Shown in pieces: positions 7,947-15,857 of a stretch of 64,000 bases of DNA (the first letter of the stretch is position 1; each line of letters starts with the position of its first letter). The stretch lies in contig NZ_SMKV01000008.1 in NCBI RefSeq assembly GCF_004348445.1, positions 62,001 to 126,000 of the forward strand, given 5' to 3'. The position numbers were made by a program, and so were the translations under genes. A model generated the notes under the pieces. It was not told where the DNA came from and did not search any database. It worked only from the letters and a program-made list of their open reading frames with translations. Origin of the DNA: Saccharopolyspora aridisoli. Lineage in GTDB: Bacteria > Actinomycetota > Actinomycetes > Mycobacteriales > Pseudonocardiaceae.

Positions 7947-8465
7947 TCAGCCGTGCTGGGCGAGCCAGGCGGCGGTGAAGTTGTCCTCGTCCACCAGCAT
8001 CTTCTGCACCTGGTCGGCGATGAGGTCTTCGAGCTTCCCGGAGATGAACGGGACGGTGACCTTGACCGCACCCTCCACGACGAGTTCGCTGACCGCGGTG
8101 CCGGTCGGCGCCACGATGTCGCGCAGCCACATCGAGCCGGTGATCGAGCACGGCGCTCCGGCGATCTCCGCCGCGATCTCGCCCGTGTAGTGGCCGTCCT
8201 CCTCGCGCCGCCAGGACTCGCTGCGGTCGATGAGGAGGTCACCGCCGACCACCGTGCGGGCCAGCGACGGGAGCTTGTCGACGGAGACGCCCTGCCGGGT
8301 CTGGAAGCGCGCGCCGTCCTCGGTGCCCACGTGCTGGACGAGGGACGCGGTGGGTCCGCCGAGCTCTTCCAACCGGGCTGCGAGGTAACCGGAATCGATC
8401 AGCGCCCGGTACACCTCGACAGCGGACCGTTCGGAGGTGCTGCGGTGCTCGATGCGGCGTGCCAT
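7947..8465 (-). CDS. DUF2505 (START-like) protein, Rv0481c-like
   Basis: 172 residues from ATG 8465 (MARRIEHRSTSERSA). DUF2505 proteins have a START/SRPBCC-like fold: a first strand, then VYRALIDSGYLAARLEELGG, and a final helix VPFISGKLEDLIADQVQKML. Function is unknown; a lipid-like ligand is often supposed. It is divergent from murB, the same arrangement as in mycobacteria (recalled). Only about 25 to 37 bp separate the two starts, so the promoters must overlap. Confidence 0.82.
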   Translation of the reverse strand: MARRIEHRSTSERSAVEVYRALIDSGYLAARLEELGGPTASLVQHVGTEDGARFQTRQGVSVDKLPSLARTVVGGDLLIDRSESWRREEDGHYTGEIAAEIAGAPCSITGSMWLRDIVAPTGTAVSELVVEGAVKVTVPFISGKLEDLIADQVQKMLVDEDNFTAAWLAQHG

Positions 8466-8502
8466 GCAGCGGAGGTTACCTTTGGCAATCGTGAGTGCCT
8501 CC

Positions 8503-9615
8503 ATGTCCGGTGCCGACGAAGTGCGCGACAACACTGCCCTGCCTGGTGAGCGGCCGGGCGGTGGGTCGCCGCTGGCCGAGTTCACCACCCTGCGTCTCGG
8601 TGGCCCCGCGCGCGGTCTGGTGGTCGCCACCAGCGACGACGCGCTGATCGACGCGGTCCGGGCAGCCGACGGGGACGGGCACCGGCTGCTGGTGCTCGGC
8701 GGCGGGTCGAACCTGGTCGTCGCCGATGAGGGGTTCGACGGGCACGCCGTGCGCATCGCCACCAAGGGCCGCGAGTACGACAACGTCGGTGACGGGATCG
8801 TCCAGCTCACCGCGGAGGCGGGCGAGGACTGGGACGACGTGGTCGCCGACTCGGTCGAGCAGGGCTTGGGCGGGCTGGAATGCCTGTCCGGCATCCCGGG
8901 CCTGGCCGGGGCGACCCCGGTGCAGAACGTCGGCGCCTACGGCGTGGAGGTCTCGGAGCTGCTGGTCTCGGTGGATCTGCTGGACCGGGCGACCGGGCGG
9001 GTGCGCACCGTGCGGGCCGCGGACTTGGGGCTGACCTACCGCAACAGCGTGCTCAAGCACAGCGACGCGGCGGTGGTGCTGCGCGCCCGCTTCCAGCTGC
9101 ACGACAGCGGGCTGTCGGCGCCGATCCGCTACGCCGAGCTCGCCCGCGCGCTGGGCGTCGAGCCCGGTGAGCGGGTCGACGCGGCGAAGGCGCGGCAGGC
9201 GGTGCTGGAACTGCGGCGCGGCAAGGGAATGGTGCTCGATCCCGCCGATCACGACACCTGGAGCGCGGGTTCGTTCTTCACCAACCCGATCATCGCCGAG
9301 GCCGAACTGCCGGACGTGATCGCGCGCATCGCCGCGCAGGTCGGCGCCGACCAGCGGATCCCGCAGTACCCGGCGGCGGGCGGCGGGAAGCTGTCGGCGG
9401 CCTGGCTGATCGAGCGCGCGGGCTTCGCCAAGGGCCACGGCGGTCCGGGTGGGCGCGTCGCGCTGTCGTCCAAGCACACGCTGGCGCTGACCAACCGAGG
9501 CGGTGCCACCACCGCTGATCTGCTGGGACTCGCACGCGAGGTCCGCGACGGCGTGCGTTCGGCCTTCGGCGTCACCCTCGTTCCCGAGCCGGTCATGGTC
9601 GACTGCGAGGTCTGA
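8503..9615 (+). CDS. murB: UDP-N-acetylenolpyruvoylglucosamine reductase
   Basis: Reduces UDP-GlcNAc-enolpyruvate to UDP-MurNAc in cytoplasmic peptidoglycan synthesis, using FAD and NADPH. 370 residues from ATG 8503; a GTG at 8491 in the same frame is an alternative, with GGAGG at 8471. FAD-binding motifs are visible: TTLRLGGPA, LLVLGGGSNLVVAD, and GLECLSGIPGLAGATPVQNVGAYG (a longer conserved block). The catalytic Ser lies in SAGSFFTNP and a Glu near the end in VPEPVM. The neighbourhood murB plus L,D-transpeptidase is a cell-wall grouping. Confidence 0.95.
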   Translation: MSGADEVRDNTALPGERPGGGSPLAEFTTLRLGGPARGLVVATSDDALIDAVRAADGDGHRLLVLGGGSNLVVADEGFDGHAVRIATKGREYDNVGDGIVQLTAEAGEDWDDVVADSVEQGLGGLECLSGIPGLAGATPVQNVGAYGVEVSELLVSVDLLDRATGRVRTVRAADLGLTYRNSVLKHSDAAVVLRARFQLHDSGLSAPIRYAELARALGVEPGERVDAAKARQAVLELRRGKGMVLDPADHDTWSAGSFFTNPIIAEAELPDVIARIAAQVGADQRIPQYPAAGGGKLSAAWLIERAGFAKGHGGPGGRVALSSKHTLALTNRGGATTADLLGLAREVRDGVRSAFGVTLVPEPVMVDCEV

Positions 9616-9692
9616 CCAGCCGCCGTAAGGGTGACTCTTAGTGACTGATCGATAACCCTGAGTGTTAAATGATGTGGGTGGAGGGGGCCACC

Positions 9693-10700
9693 ATGTTGAG
9701 CATCAGGGAACTTCGGGATCGGGCGGTGATCCGCCCGATCAAGCGCGCCGTCGAGGATCAGCTGCTCGACCTGCCCGGCGTGACGGGCGTCGACATCGGC
9801 AGCCGGACCCGCGCGGGCACCCGCCTCCGGGAGCAGGTCATCGTCGTGTCGGTCGTGGGCAAGCGGCCGAGGGAGGGCCTCGGGCGCGACGACTGCGTGC
9901 CCGAGGAGGTCTTCGGCATCCCCACCGACGTCGTCGAGGAGCAGCCGCTCCTGCAGCACATCCACCGCGCGTGCGGCGAACCGCTGCGGTGGCCCACCCG
10001 GACGATCGGCTCCGACGGCGGCAGCGCGGGTTGCCCGATTCGGGCGGTGCGCGGCGGAAGCGGTCTGGCGCCGTGCAGGGCGGTCCGGGTGGGGTCCGAC
10101 GAGTACCGCCGCGTCGGCACCCTCGGGGCGCTCGTGACCAGTGATTCCGCCGAACCGATGGGGCTGACGACCTTCGACGTCGGCTGCCTGGACGACGCCT
10201 GGGCGGTGGGCGACCGCATGGTCGACGTCGACAGCGGGAGGGTGCACGCCGAGCTCGCGCGGGCGGCGCTGTCCGGCCGGGTCGATGCCGCAGCGGTCAG
10301 CCTCGTCCCCGGTCTGGCGGCCTCGCCCGAGGTCGGCGGACTCGGGCCGGTGACCGGCCGCGCTCGTGCGTACCCGGGTGAGCTGGTCCGCAAGCACGGT
10401 TTCGGCACCGGTCTCACCGACGGCTTCGTGACCTCGACCGACGCCACCATCCGCGTGGACCACGGCGAGGCGCTGGGGGTGCGGGTGCTGCGCGAGCAGA
10501 TCCGCATCGCCACCGACCGGCCGCGCTTCTGCGGTCCCGGTGATGCGGGCGCGGCGGTCCTCGACCTGGGTGGTCGGCTGGTGGGCCTGCACGTCGCGGG
10601 TGCCTCCGACGGCGGGATCGGTTACGCGACGCCCATCGGTGACGTTCTCGCTGAACTCGACGTCCGGCTCAACCCGCGATCGCAGCCGCTCGGCGTGTGA
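9693..10700 (+). CDS. Trypsin-fold protein lacking catalytic His and Ser (predicted pseudoprotease)
   Basis: 335 residues from ATG 9693, preceded by GTGGAGGGGG; ATGs at 9669 and 9672 are weaker. The second half has S1 peptidase landmarks: GTLGALVT (141-149), KHGFGTGLTDGFV (234-246, matching the KxGxxTGLTxGxV pattern) and FCGPGDAGAAV (279-289) where active enzymes have GDSG. Ser is Ala285, and the segment that normally reads LSNNHV is LTTFDV, so the catalytic His is replaced by Asp162. No signal peptide is seen. It may be a binding or scaffold protein. This assignment rests on motif reading only. Confidence 0.6.
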   Translation: MLSIRELRDRAVIRPIKRAVEDQLLDLPGVTGVDIGSRTRAGTRLREQVIVVSVVGKRPREGLGRDDCVPEEVFGIPTDVVEEQPLLQHIHRACGEPLRWPTRTIGSDGGSAGCPIRAVRGGSGLAPCRAVRVGSDEYRRVGTLGALVTSDSAEPMGLTTFDVGCLDDAWAVGDRMVDVDSGRVHAELARAALSGRVDAAAVSLVPGLAASPEVGGLGPVTGRARAYPGELVRKHGFGTGLTDGFVTSTDATIRVDHGEALGVRVLREQIRIATDRPRFCGPGDAGAAVLDLGGRLVGLHVAGASDGGIGYATPIGDVLAELDVRLNPRSQPLGV

Positions 10701-10750
10701 GCGGTATTCCGCGCGAATCGTCTTCCCGTTCCCGCTGAACACCGTTCGGC

Positions 10751-10766
10751 GGAATGCGCGCATTCC
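10751..10766. promoter_or_regulatory. Perfect 16-bp palindrome upstream of the L,D-transpeptidase gene
   Basis: GGAATGCGCGCATTCC is a perfect 8+8 palindrome. A weaker dyad with related half-sites (ATTCCGCGCGAAT) lies about 45 bp upstream, near 10706. The pair could be an operator for the gene at 10957 or a hairpin ending the gene at 9693. Confidence 0.4.
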
Positions 10767-10956
10767 GGGCCGGTTGACGTGCGGTTCAGCAGTTGTGATG
10801 CGATGCACAGCGAGGTTCGGACATCTTTTCGGCCTTTCGCACGTCTTCATCGTGGGGGCGGGGTAGAACCGTCGGCTGGACGAGAAGTGGGCCGTTCTCC
10901 GCTTTTTCGGCGATGTCCCCTTCGTCATGGTTCGATTCCAGAGAGGATTCTTCAGG

Positions 10957-12108
10957 GTGAGTGGTGTGATGCGGCTGCCGGCCCGCGTGTTGTTGGGAGC
11001 GCTGGCGGCCGTCCTGCTGATCTCGGGCTGTTCCGCGCAACCGCCGGGGCGGTCCGAAACCGCTCCGGCGGTCGCCGCGGTCCACTTCGAACCGGGTGCC
11101 GGTGCGGGTGAGGTCAGTCCGACCGCTCCGATCAAGGCCACGGTCGAGGAGGGCCGCTTCGAATCCGTCCAGCTGACCAACGCCGACGGCAAGGCCGTCG
11201 CCGGGCAGCTGTCCGCGGACGGCAAGACGTGGCAGGCCGGCGAGGCGCTCGGCTACGGCAAGGACTACACCTGGTCCGGCCAGGCCGTCGGCACCGACGG
11301 GAAGAAGGCGCCGGTGCGGGGCTCCTTCCGGACCGTGCAGCCGAAGAAGACGGTCCGCGCGACCGTGAACCCCACCGACGACGCCCAGGTCGGGGTCGCG
11401 ATGCCGATCAGCGTCAAGTTCGACGAGCCGGTCAAGGACAAGGCCGCGGCCGAGCGCGCGCTGAGCGTGCAGACCTCCACGCCCGTCGAGGGGGCGTGGG
11501 CGTGGCTGTCGGACAAGCAGGTCGACTACCGGCCCAAGGAGTACTGGCCGGCCAAAACGCACGTGACCGTCAAGGCTGATCTCTACGGCGTGCCCTACGG
11601 CAACGGCGCCTACGGCCTGGCCGACCTGACCAGCGAGTTCGACATCGGCCGCGAGCAGATCGTCAAGGCCGCGGTGGGAACCCACCAGATGGTCGTGATG
11701 CGCGACGGGCAGCAGGTCGCCAGTTACCCGGCCAGCTTCGGCGAGGAGTACGACCCGGGGCGCAACACCCCGAACGGCACCTACATCGTGATGCAGAAGA
11801 ACCCGGTCGAGATCATGGACAACCCGCGCTACGGCTACCACGACGTGCGCAAGACCTGGGCCGCTCGGTTCTCCAACCACGGCGAGTTCATCCACGAGAA
11901 CCAGGAGAACGCCGCCGCGTTGGGCAAGGTGAACAACTCGCACGGCTGCATCAACCTCAGCGCCGCCGACGCCAAGGCCTACTACGACAGCGCCTTGCTG
12001 GGCGATCCCGTCGAGGTCACGGGCTCGGCCAGTTCGATGGAGCCCCGCTACGACGTCTACGACTGGATCCTCTCCTGGGATCAGTGGAAGGCGAAGTCCG
12101 CGCTCTAG
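10957..12108 (+). CDS. Lipoprotein L,D-transpeptidase (Rv0483/LprQ-like)
   Basis: Forms 3-3 cross-links in peptidoglycan outside the membrane. 383 residues from GTG 10957, with GAGAGGA ten bases upstream. The lipoprotein signal peptide ends in the lipobox LISGC (Cys25). Two Ig-like domains follow (about 50-140 and 145-245), then the YkuD catalytic domain with SHGCINLS near the end, Cys331 being the nucleophile, and a C-terminal helix. The layout matches mycobacterial L,D-transpeptidases. It lies between murB and mshA as in mycobacteria (recalled). Confidence 0.92.
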   Translation: MSGVMRLPARVLLGALAAVLLISGCSAQPPGRSETAPAVAAVHFEPGAGAGEVSPTAPIKATVEEGRFESVQLTNADGKAVAGQLSADGKTWQAGEALGYGKDYTWSGQAVGTDGKKAPVRGSFRTVQPKKTVRATVNPTDDAQVGVAMPISVKFDEPVKDKAAAERALSVQTSTPVEGAWAWLSDKQVDYRPKEYWPAKTHVTVKADLYGVPYGNGAYGLADLTSEFDIGREQIVKAAVGTHQMVVMRDGQQVASYPASFGEEYDPGRNTPNGTYIVMQKNPVEIMDNPRYGYHDVRKTWAARFSNHGEFIHENQENAAALGKVNNSHGCINLSAADAKAYYDSALLGDPVEVTGSASSMEPRYDVYDWILSWDQWKAKSAL

Positions 12109-12127
12109 TCCGGATGCACTCGTCCTG

Positions 12128-12300
12128 CGTAGCGGTGCTGGTGGGGACCTCACCGATCGTCTGGTTCCGGGTTCGGGACTGGTGCATGACCAGTGCACGG
12201 CGCCACGGTCGTCCTCCCAGGAGAGCCGCTAGAGAACCTCCCTCGGTGCCGGTTGCGAAGGTGGGCAAGGAGAATCGGCTTCGCCGTTCGCCTGGAGGAC
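12128..12300 (+). repeat. Dispersed 3'-flanking repeat, copy after the L,D-transpeptidase gene
   Basis: Aligns along its length with the copies at 43581-43748 and 49030-49208. Shared blocks are a GCGGTG near the start, CTGGTTCCGGG, TGCACGGCGCCACGG, GTCCTCCCAG, GAGAGCCGCT and GGCTTCGCCG. It starts about 20 bp after the stop codon. The 12109-12477 gap holds this repeat, the hairpin at 12318-12355 and the mshA leader, and no gene. Confidence 0.8.
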
Positions 12301-12317
12301 TGCTGTGACGGAAGCCA

Positions 12318-12355
12318 CCGAGGGGCGGCGGAGCGGAGGCTTCGCCGCCCCTCGG
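12318..12355 (+). terminator. Strong GC hairpin between the L,D-transpeptidase gene and mshA
   Basis: A perfect 13-bp stem (CCGAGGGGCGGCG with CGCCGCCCCTCGG) has a 12-nt loop and lies just after the dispersed repeat. It probably ends transcription coming from the L,D-transpeptidase gene. Confidence 0.55.
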
Positions 12356-12477
12356 CGGTAGCGTCCAGCGTTGGCTCCGAGGTCTCGCCGACTGGACGGG
12401 AATGTTTCAGCGGCGCGCGATGTCGGAGTTGATCAGCGTCCGAACGACTCGGGCGGACCGGCTTGCGAGGGCAGCAG

Positions 12478-13773
12478 ATGAGTTCCAGGACATTACGCAT
12501 GCGGCCTCGTCGCGCCGCCGTCTTCTCGTTGCACACCTCCCCGCTGGAGCAGCCAGGCACCGGTGACGCCGGTGGGATGAACGTCTACATCGCTCAGACC
12601 TCCCGGCGGTTGGCCGAACTCGGCACCGAGGTCGAGATCTTCACCCGCGCGACCTCCTCCGACATCCCGCCGATCGCGGAAATGGCCCCGGGGGTGCTGG
12701 TCCGCAACGTGGTGGCCGGGCCGTTCGAGGGCTTGGACAAGAACGACCTCCCCTCGCAGCTGTGCGCGTTCGCCGCTGGCGCGCTGCGGGTGGAAGCCCG
12801 GCACGAACCTGGTTACTACGACCTAGTGCACTCGCACTACTGGCTGTCCGGGCAGGTCGGCTGGCTGGCGCGGGAGCGCTGGGGCGTGCCGCTGGTGCAC
12901 ACCGCGCACACCCTGGCGAAGGTCAAGAACGCCAACCTCGCCGAAGGGGACTTGCCGGAACCGCGGGTGCGCGTGCTGGGCGAGGAGCAGATCGTCGATC
13001 AAGCCGACATGCTGGTCGCCAACACCGAGTTCGAGGCCGCGGATCTCGTCGACCGCTACGACGCCGATCCGGACGCGGTCGCGACCATCCCGCCAGGTGT
13101 GGACCTGGGGGCCTTCACACCCGGCGACGGCGCCGCCGCCCGCGAGCAGCTGGGTGTTCCGGCCAATGCGCTGGTGCTGGCGTTCATCGGCCGGATCCAG
13201 CCGCTGAAGGCCCCGGACGTGCTGCTGCGCGCGGCCGCCGAGCTGCTGGGCCGGCGCCCCGAACTGCGCGAACGGCTGGTCGTGCTGGTCGTCGGCGGGC
13301 CGTCCGGCAGCGGGTTGGAGCGACCTCGGGCGTTGCAGCAGCTGGCGGTGGACCTGGGCATCGACGACGTGGTGCGCTTCCTCCCGCCGCGCGGCGGAGC
13401 GGAGCTCGCGCAGGTCTACCGGGCCGCCGACGTGGTGGCGGTGCCCAGCCACAACGAGTCGTTCGGCCTGGTCGCGCTGGAGGCGCAGGCGTGCGGAACG
13501 CCGGTCGTGGCGGCGGCGGTCGGCGGTCTTCCGGTCGCGGTCCGCGACGGTGTTTCGGGACTGCTCGTCGACGGGCACCGCACCGGGCAGTGGGCCGACG
13601 CGCTCGGTCCGGTCGTGCTGGACCGCGGGTTGCGGGAGCGGTTGGCGAGCAACGCGCGGGAGCACGCGACCACGTTCTCCTGGACGCGCACGACCGAGTC
13701 GCTGCTCGACGCCTACGCGCAGGCCAAACTGGCCTTCCACCGGAGTCTGCGGATCGAGGAGGTGACGGCGTGA
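12478..13773 (+). CDS. mshA: D-inositol-3-phosphate glycosyltransferase (mycothiol step 1)
   Basis: Transfers GlcNAc from UDP-GlcNAc to 1-L-myo-inositol-1-phosphate, the first step of mycothiol synthesis. 431 residues from ATG 12478, with CGAGGG just upstream. GT-B fold, family GT4: the N-terminal domain has [20 protein letters not shown], typical of MshA, and the C-terminal domain has [13 protein letters not shown] and the E(x7)E motif in [16 protein letters not shown] (around residue 325). The stop overlaps the ybjN-like GTG (GTGA), so both are coupled. The order mshA, ybjN, gpm, senX3, regX3 equals that of mycobacteria (recalled). Confidence 0.95.
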   Translation: MSSRTLRMRPRRAAVFSLHTSPLEQPGTGDAGGMNVYIAQTSRRLAELGTEVEIFTRATSSDIPPIAEMAPGVLVRNVVAGPFEGLDKNDLPSQLCAFAAGALRVEARHEPGYYDLVHSHYWLSGQVGWLARERWGVPLVHTAHTLAKVKNANLAEGDLPEPRVRVLGEEQIVDQADMLVANTEFEAADLVDRYDADPDAVATIPPGVDLGAFTPGDGAAAREQLGVPANALVLAFIGRIQPLKAPDVLLRAAAELLGRRPELRERLVVLVVGGPSGSGLERPRALQQLAVDLGIDDVVRFLPPRGGAELAQVYRAADVVAVPSHNESFGLVALEAQACGTPVVAAAVGGLPVAVRDGVSGLLVDGHRTGQWADALGPVVLDRGLRERLASNAREHATTFSWTRTTESLLDAYAQAKLAFHRSLRIEEVTA

Positions 13774-14258
13774 GCCCCGAGCAGGTCATCACGTCCACGC
13801 TGGAGGCCAACGAGCTCGGCTACCAGGACAAGGGCGGCGGCCGGTTCTTCGTGACGCTGCCCGGCACCAAGAAGCTGCAGACCAACTGCTGGCTCATCGT
13901 CGCCGAGCACGCCCTGCTCATCGAGGCGTTCGTCTGCAGGCAGCCGGACGAGGCGCACGAGGACGTCTACCGCTACCTGCTGCGCCGCAACGCGAAGCTC
14001 TACGGCGTCCACTACACGATCGACAAGTCCGGCGACATCTACCTGGTGGGCCGGATCGGTCTCCACGCGGTCACCGAGGAAGAGCTGGACAGGGTTCTCG
14101 GCCAGGTCCTGGAAGCAGCCGACGGCGACTTCAACACCCTGCTGGAACTCGGCTTCGCCACTGCGATCCGCAGGGAGTGGGCCTGGCGCGAGTCCAGAGG
14201 AGAATCCCTCGCCAACCTGCAACCCTTCAAGCAACTGGTGGAAGAAGAAGGCGACTGA
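13770..14258 (+). CDS. YbjN-domain protein (Rv0487-like)
   Basis: 162 residues from GTG 13770, which overlaps the mshA stop; GAGGAGGTGACG is the ribosome site. The protein has the YbjN fold resembling type III secretion chaperones (for example [19 protein letters not shown], then [20 protein letters not shown]). No enzyme activity is known; members are thought to bind partner proteins. Coupling to mshA suggests a shared role, which is unproven. Confidence 0.85.
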   Translation: MSPEQVITSTLEANELGYQDKGGGRFFVTLPGTKKLQTNCWLIVAEHALLIEAFVCRQPDEAHEDVYRYLLRRNAKLYGVHYTIDKSGDIYLVGRIGLHAVTEEELDRVLGQVLEAADGDFNTLLELGFATAIRREWAWRESRGESLANLQPFKQLVEEEGD

Positions 14259-14269
14259 CAGCCCAACAC

Positions 14270-14360
14270 CCGTCAGGCAAGCGCCGCGCTGTTGCTCACC
14301 ACCCCGAGCGACCGGCTCGCCGGGGGTTCTGCAGCGGTGCTGTGCGCGACGCCGTGGCAC
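14270..14360 (-). repeat. Dispersed 3'-flanking repeat, degenerate inverted copy after ybjN
   Basis: Begins CCGTCAGGCAAGCG, the exact reverse complement of the end of the copy at 49030-49208, and continues with GCTCACCACCCCGAGC, close to GCTCAGCACCCCCGAAGC. It lies 12 bp after the ybjN stop. Similarity fades after about 14360. Confidence 0.6.
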
Positions 14361-14857
14361 GAGCCCGGCGCGACTCCAGCGCCGGTCATGACCCCTACCC
14401 GCACCGCTTCGCAGAACGACCACGGTCAGGCGACGAAGAGCCCCACGAGGGGGGCGGCTCGGGAGAGAGGGGGAGTCACGAGCTCGAGCCGCCCCACCAC
14501 GCTGGTCCCGCCTGACGGGCCTGGAGGGCGGGGGGCACCCGGGGACCCGGCGGGTGCGGTTCGTTGGGGGAGCTGAACCGCGTTTCTCGCTCTCGCTGGA
14601 TCGGGGAGTGCGTGGGAGCCGATCAAGGAGAGCATTGCCAACCTCGCAGAGTTGTGTAGCCGCCACAAGGCTGCCGCATTACTCCATTCGTGTGATGTTC
14701 GAAAAGAAAACCAGAGCAGGAGCCTTGGAGAGGGCCATTTCGCCCACGGGAAGTGACGGCCGCCACGATCGTGTCACAGTCGAACGGTGATTGAGTAACT
14801 CTCGGGTGAAGCTCACAACCTGGCTGCCCTGCTCAGGGGTGCGGATAGCCTGGGGCC
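14361..14857. other. Gene-free stretch between ybjN and gpmA
   Basis: Short open frames here lack ribosome sites, family features and the usual third-base pattern. The last 150 bases are less GC-rich and probably hold the gpmA promoter; TAGCCT at 14846-14851 lies 6 nt before the gpmA ATG. Nothing else was recognised. Confidence 0.6.
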
Positions 14858-15601
14858 ATGACTTCGACTTTGGTGCTGCTGCGGCACGGTGAGAGCACGT
14901 GGAACGCCGAGAACCTGTTCACGGGCTGGGTGGACGTCCCGCTGTCGGACAAGGGCCAGGCCGAGGCCAAGCGCGGCGGCGAGCTGCTGCGCGAGGCGGG
15001 CGTGCTGCCGGACGTGCTGCACACCTCGCTGCTGCGGCGCGCGATCTCCACCGCGAACATCGCCCTCGACGGCGCTGACCGTCACTGGATCCCGGTCAAG
15101 CGCGACTGGCGGCTCAACGAGCGCCACTACGGCGCTCTGCAGGGCAAGAACAAGAAGCAGACCCTCGACGCCTACGGCGAGGAGCAATTCATGCTCTGGC
15201 GCCGCTCCTACGACACCCCGCCGCCGGAGATCGAGCTCGGTGACGAGTTCAGCCAGGACTCCGACCCGCGCTACGCCGACCTCGGCACCGGCATGCCGCG
15301 CACGGAGTGCCTCAAGGACGTCGTGGCCCGGCTGCTGCCGTACTGGGAATCGGCGATCGTCCCGGACCTCGAGGCGGGCAAGACCGTGCTGGTCGCCGCG
15401 CACGGCAACTCGCTGCGCGCGCTGGTCAAGCACCTGGACGGGATCTCCGACGAGAGCATCGCGGGGCTGAACATCCCCACCGGCATCCCGCTGCGCTACG
15501 ACCTGGACGTGAACTTCGAACCCACCAACCCGGGCGGCACCTACCTGGACCCGGAGGCCGCTGCGAAGGCCGCCGCCGCCGTGGCGAACCAGGGTCGCTG
15601 A
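14858..15601 (+). CDS. gpmA: 2,3-bisphosphoglycerate-dependent phosphoglycerate mutase
   Basis: Interconverts 3- and 2-phosphoglycerate in glycolysis. 247 residues, the family's usual length. The phosphohistidine motif [10 protein letters not shown] (His10) is near the start; [12 protein letters not shown] and the second catalytic His in [19 protein letters not shown] are present. TAGCCT ends 6 nt before the ATG, so the mRNA may be leaderless. A strong hairpin follows. As in mycobacteria, the gene precedes senX3-regX3. Confidence 0.96.
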   Translation: MTSTLVLLRHGESTWNAENLFTGWVDVPLSDKGQAEAKRGGELLREAGVLPDVLHTSLLRRAISTANIALDGADRHWIPVKRDWRLNERHYGALQGKNKKQTLDAYGEEQFMLWRRSYDTPPPEIELGDEFSQDSDPRYADLGTGMPRTECLKDVVARLLPYWESAIVPDLEAGKTVLVAAHGNSLRALVKHLDGISDESIAGLNIPTGIPLRYDLDVNFEPTNPGGTYLDPEAAAKAAAAVANQGR

Positions 15602-15614
15602 GCTGCAGCCCGCT

Positions 15615-15658
15615 GTGGAGGGCACCACGGCACGAACCCGAGGTCCGGTGCCCTCCAC
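15615..15658 (+). terminator. Terminator after gpmA
   Basis: A perfect 12-bp stem, GTGGAGGGCACC with GGTGCCCTCCAC, has a 20-nt loop and starts 14 bp after the stop. No U-tract. Confidence 0.6.
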
Positions 15659-15752
15659 GCGTCACTCACGTGGGTGAGGAGTGGCGAGAAATCGCCGACT
15701 TGGGGAACGGAGCGCTACCGAGGCTCGGTCGGTAGCTGAATCAGCTCCGAGC

Positions 15753-15774
15753 AGGGGATGAACCAGAGGTGAAG
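15753..15774 (-). promoter_or_regulatory. Candidate PHO box before senX3
   Basis: Two adjacent 11-nt direct repeats read CTTCACCTCTG and GTTCATCCCCT on the minus strand. Each matches the actinobacterial PHO-box core GTTCACC at 6 of 7 positions. They lie about 85 bp upstream of the senX3 start, consistent with autoregulation by the response regulator. Confidence 0.4.
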
Positions 15775-15857
15775 AACGGCCCGATTCGTGTCACGGGCGT
15801 CACTGAACGCCCCTGTGGACTGGCCTTTCCCCACCCGCGCTTGCTTACGATGCAGAT

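Noticed and set aside
12193-12560. Short open frames over the repeat and hairpin between the L,D-transpeptidase gene and mshA
   Set aside because: They run through repeat DNA and show no coding pattern.
14426-14668. Open frame of about 80 codons on the minus strand between ybjN and gpmA
   Set aside because: No ribosome site, arginine/proline-rich shadow composition and no family pattern.
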